Assembly: GCF_002860165.1 (NCBI RefSeq)
Contig: NZ_PGUZ01000011.1
Span: 1-44,413, forward strand
Reading direction: 5' to 3'
Source of the DNA: Bacillus sp. V3-13
Lineage (GTDB): Bacteria; Bacillota; Bacilli; Bacillales; Cytobacillaceae
DNA: 44,413 bases
Below, in pieces: positions 42,389 through 44,413 of the stretch; positions within the stretch are counted from its first letter, which is position 1; every line of letters begins with the position of its first letter. The translations under genes were made by a program, and so were the position numbers. Under the pieces are notes generated by a model. The model saw nothing but the letters and a program-made list of their open reading frames with translations. It did not search any database and was not told the DNA's origin.

Positions 42389-42967
42389 TTAAAGTAAGGC
42401 TGTAAAATAAAGTTCATTATAAAATAAGCATTTTTTGAATCTGTTCAATACGTTACATTTGAAATTTTCCTTCGTAAAGTAATTCAAATAATCTTCTTCC
42501 TTTTGAATGTAATCACCTTTATCATTAAACCTCATAAACCAATTGTTGATAGGGGATTTTTCAAAAAAGCAAGGTTCGATCGCGACAATTCTTCCCTTAG
42601 GTTTCAATATTCTTCTGAATTCCCTGACGTAAGATCCAATCGTTTCCGGAGGAATATGGTGGAGGACAGAGATGATTAAAACAAAATCAAAGCTATTGTC
42701 TTCCGCGGGAAGTTTATTACCCGAAAAAGCTTTAAATCGGTATTGGGCGTACAATTGTTTGGCGAAGTTTATCCTGTCTGTATCAGGGTCGATCCCAAGA
42801 TAATCAACAGGAGAAAATAAGGTACAGTTGGCTCCGGTACCTGCTCCAAAATCCAGAACTTTTCTATCCTTAAAATCAAAATGCTGTTGAAGCTTGTTTT
42901 CAATATATATTTTTGTAATCCATTTTTGACGAACAAATGAGTGATAAATTCTTGGTGATAGTTGCAA
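42389..42967 (-). CDS. Class I SAM-dependent methyltransferase
   Basis: A 192-residue protein with motif I VLDFGAGTGAN, YLGIDPD (acidic motif II), NSFDFVLIISVLHHI (motif IV) and LKPKGRIVAIEP, typical of Methyltransf_11 enzymes acting on small molecules. TTG 42967 follows AGGTG by eight bases. The next gene on this strand starts 35 bp after its stop. Substrate unknown; there is no obvious pathway partner. Confidence 0.8.
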   Translation of the reverse strand: MQLSPRIYHSFVRQKWITKIYIENKLQQHFDFKDRKVLDFGAGTGANCTLFSPVDYLGIDPDTDRINFAKQLYAQYRFKAFSGNKLPAEDNSFDFVLIISVLHHIPPETIGSYVREFRRILKPKGRIVAIEPCFFEKSPINNWFMRFNDKGDYIQKEEDYLNYFTKENFKCNVLNRFKKCLFYNELYFTALL

Positions 42968-43295
42968 TGAGAAGCACCTGCTTTGTTATGATTTAGTCCT
43001 AATATGCTTTGCTATTCTTTAGCTACACTCAATTATTATGTTCCTACACATATGACGGGATGCACAGCGGGGATGAGGAAATGAATGGAGAAGCACAACA
43101 CGGCGAGTGAGGAGAAGGTGTTTGTACTTGAATGTAGTTGTTTGCTCTTCTTAAGATCGTAAATGGAAATGAGATGTAAAAATTCGACAATGTGTAAAGA
43201 CTATATTTAAGTCAATAAAGTAAGTTTCCATGCATAATTGCCAGGTAAAGGGAAATATTAGTCTTTGTTAGTAAAAAAACAAAGGAGTGATCCCT
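42968..43295. other. Intergenic region, no gene seen
   Basis: About 330 bp separate divergent genes. I see no ORF with a ribosome site and no terminator. It must hold the promoters of the methyltransferase and the coat protein gene; no clear sporulation-sigma promoter could be assigned by eye. Confidence 0.5.
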
Positions 43296-44270
43296 ATGCC
43301 GTACGGCGCGCATGAAACAATGGAAGTGCATGAGTGTCTACTCGAAAAATTTAATATGATCCTACATTTTAACATGTATGCTACCCAAACGAGGAATCCG
43401 CGGTTGCTGGACATGATCGTTCGCCACCAGCAAGAAGAAATCCGCTCCTATAATGAGGTCGTGGCATACACGCACGATTACCGAGGATTTTCTCCGATTC
43501 CGCCAAATACGAACATAGGAGCGATTAACCCACAGCAGATTAAATACGGCTTGAACAATCCACCGCTATATACCCCGATGTGGGGTGCTGTCGACAGTGA
43601 CGGAGAGATCGCAACTGCAATGTTGCTTGCCCATAAAAATGGTGCGAGAAATTCCATGTGGGCAGCTCTGGAATGTGCCGATCCAAACCTGCGCCAGTTA
43701 TTGATTAACTGTTCTGTAAACTGTGCGAACCAAGCTTATGAAGTTTTCCTATTTATGAATGAGTCGGGTGTATACCAGGTACCAGAGATAAGAAACCATA
43801 CGGCGAAAACTTTCCTTCACAGATACCAGCCAGCTGATCAAACTCTTGAGACTCAATACTTCGGACAACCGGGACAAAACGGACAAGCTCAAGCCGGGCA
43901 AAACGGGCAATCTGGACAAACCGGGCAGACCGGGCAGACCGGGCAGACCGGACAAAACGCAGGTAATCCCGGACAAGCAGACGGGGCACAACGATATGCT
44001 AATTCAACCGGAGCTGCACCTGGATCCGAAGCGGGAGCCGAGTTGAATGCCAGTGCAGCGGATAGTGTTTTATACGGGGGGAACCAGGAATATGCTAGTG
44101 CTGTCAATGGACAGGGCGGAGTTGCCGGCACTAATTTGAATGCGGCTGGGGCGTCTGTAAATCCTGCAGGATTGAACCAGGCGGGGGCTGTTGTAAACCC
44201 GGCAAGCGCGGCTGTAAATCAAGCCATGAATCAAGGTATGCAGAACACCAACGGAACACTGCCACAATAA
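43296..44270 (+). CDS. CotF-like spore coat protein with Gly/Gln-rich C-terminal half
   Basis: ATG 43296 has AAAGGAGTGAT upstream. The first ~185 residues are a helical bundle of the coat-F type: HECLLEKFNMILHFNMYATQTRNPRLLDMIVRHQQEEIRSYNEV, later ARNSMWAALECADPNLRQLL and NCANQAYEVFLFMNESGVYQVPEI. From about residue 190 the protein is low complexity, with G-Q-N/S/T triplets and then an Ala/Gly/Asn-rich tail (ALNxAGAxVNPA-like). Such proteins coat spores. Abundant Gln suggests cross-linking by transglutaminase, which is an inference. Confidence 0.8.
   Translation: MPYGAHETMEVHECLLEKFNMILHFNMYATQTRNPRLLDMIVRHQQEEIRSYNEVVAYTHDYRGFSPIPPNTNIGAINPQQIKYGLNNPPLYTPMWGAVDSDGEIATAMLLAHKNGARNSMWAALECADPNLRQLLINCSVNCANQAYEVFLFMNESGVYQVPEIRNHTAKTFLHRYQPADQTLETQYFGQPGQNGQAQAGQNGQSGQTGQTGQTGQTGQNAGNPGQADGAQRYANSTGAAPGSEAGAELNASAADSVLYGGNQEYASAVNGQGGVAGTNLNAAGASVNPAGLNQAGAVVNPASAAVNQAMNQGMQNTNGTLPQ
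43918..43956 (+). repeat. Nine-base tandem repeat in the coat gene (G-Q-T units)
   Basis: CCGGGCAGA is repeated three times from 43921 to 43947 and once more in diverged form (CCGGACAAA). Each unit encodes Gly-Gln-Thr. Such arrays vary in length by slippage. Confidence 0.8.
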
Positions 44271-44315
44271 TGCAGATTTTTAAAGAAGTTCAAACATAGC
44301 AGTAAAGCACTGCAA

Positions 44316-44346
44316 AAAGGAGCTTGGATTCCAAGCTCCTTTACTA
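44316..44346 (+). terminator. Terminator of the coat protein gene
   Basis: AAAGGAGCTTGG (44316-44327) / CCAAGCTCCTTT (44331-44342), perfect 12-bp stem with a 3-base loop. Confidence 0.9.
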
Positions 44347-44353
44347 TTTACGC

Positions 44354-44413
44354 GTGCCCAGCAAGCCGTTAATTGCTAGTTGGTGAAAGTCCAACCCGAG
44401 TAAGTGTCAAGAC
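44354..44413 (+). mobile_element. 5' end of a probable group II intron (runs off the window)
   Basis: GTGCCCAGCAAGCC, then GTTGGTGAAAGTCCAAC and CGAGTAAG resemble the start of bacterial group II introns (GUGYG-type 5' end and domain I with the GUUGGUGAAAGUCCAAC hairpin). It begins 12 nt after a terminator stem, the preferred target of class C introns. Only 60 nt are visible; the reverse transcriptase would lie beyond the edge. Confidence 0.6.

Noticed and set aside
43870-43960. CRISPR-like array
   Set aside because: The repeats are contiguous 9-bp coding units in frame, without spacers.
43749-44131. Minus-strand frames of 78-80 codons in the coat gene
   Set aside because: Low-complexity Pro/Cys/Leu-rich readings of the Gly-Gln repeats on the other strand.

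Overview
The window looks like chromosomal DNA of a spore-forming, low-to-moderate GC Bacillaceae (Bacillus or a close relative). The grounds are strong AGGAGG-type ribosome sites with many TTG/GTG starts, a CotF-like spore coat protein, a nas cluster arranged as in Bacillus subtilis, TnrA-type operators, a TPP riboswitch with intrinsic terminator, and several Bacillus-type small proteins. No rRNA, tRNA or CRISPR array was seen.

Region 1 (1-4.9 kb) holds the tail of an upstream gene, a large YbfG-like protein with peptidoglycan-binding modules and a DUF1906 glycosidase-like domain, a small membrane protein, a lipoprotein and a PPP-family metallophosphoesterase. Region 2 (4.9-9.7 kb) is a mobile-element graveyard: an intact-looking IS1634-family element, two unrecognised small ORFs, remnants of a second DUF4277 transposase, of an IS21-like element and of an IS630-type transposase, and the C-terminal end of proA. 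A MarR regulator and a frameshifted DUF3147 membrane gene sit among them.

Region 3 (9.7-21.3 kb) is a complete assimilatory nitrate/nitrite module: nasA (nitrate transporter) is divergent from nasBC (nitrate reductase), followed by nasDE (nitrite reductase) and three siroheme genes (uroporphyrinogen-III synthase, SUMT, SirB-type chelatase). Near-consensus TnrA boxes lie about 41 bp upstream of the -10 element of nasA, nasB and nasD, as expected for TnrA activation under nitrogen limitation. NasD and NasB are paralogues, but NasB has lost two of the four cysteines that hold siroheme/[4Fe-4S], which fits an electron-transfer role.

Region 4 (21.3-25.5 kb) is mixed: a kinase-like fragment, a zinc-ribbon protein, dispersed repeats, a membrane protein, a TauE/SafE-type permease divergent from an Rrf2 regulator, and two small genes of 51 and 58 codons. 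Region 5 (25.5-29.3 kb) is a TPP-riboswitch-controlled thiamine-precursor salvage operon: thiY, a small thiamine-binding protein, thiX, thiZ and a TatD-type hydrolase. Region 6 (29.4-32.1 kb) is an ABC-2 exporter of one ATPase and two DUF990-type permeases. Region 7 (32.2-39.5 kb) is an M20 amidohydrolase followed by a five-gene oligopeptide ABC importer, preceded by a TnrA box, a CodY-like box and a good sigma-A promoter, so a probable nitrogen-scavenging operon.

Region 8 (39.5-43 kb) carries a KtrB/TrkH potassium channel subunit with a 29-codon stub of its KtrA/C partner, an ArsB/NhaD-type transporter broken by a one-base deficit in a poly-T tract, and a small methyltransferase. Region 9 (43.3-44.4 kb) is a coat protein gene with a Gly-Gln-Thr repeat, its terminator and, just after it, what looks like the 5' end of a group II intron that runs off the window.

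I found no clearly new defence or biosynthetic system. The most informative signals are the TnrA site geometry, the degenerate NasB, the thiamine operon with a TatD partner, the intron placed at a terminator, and several gene fragments and frameshifts.
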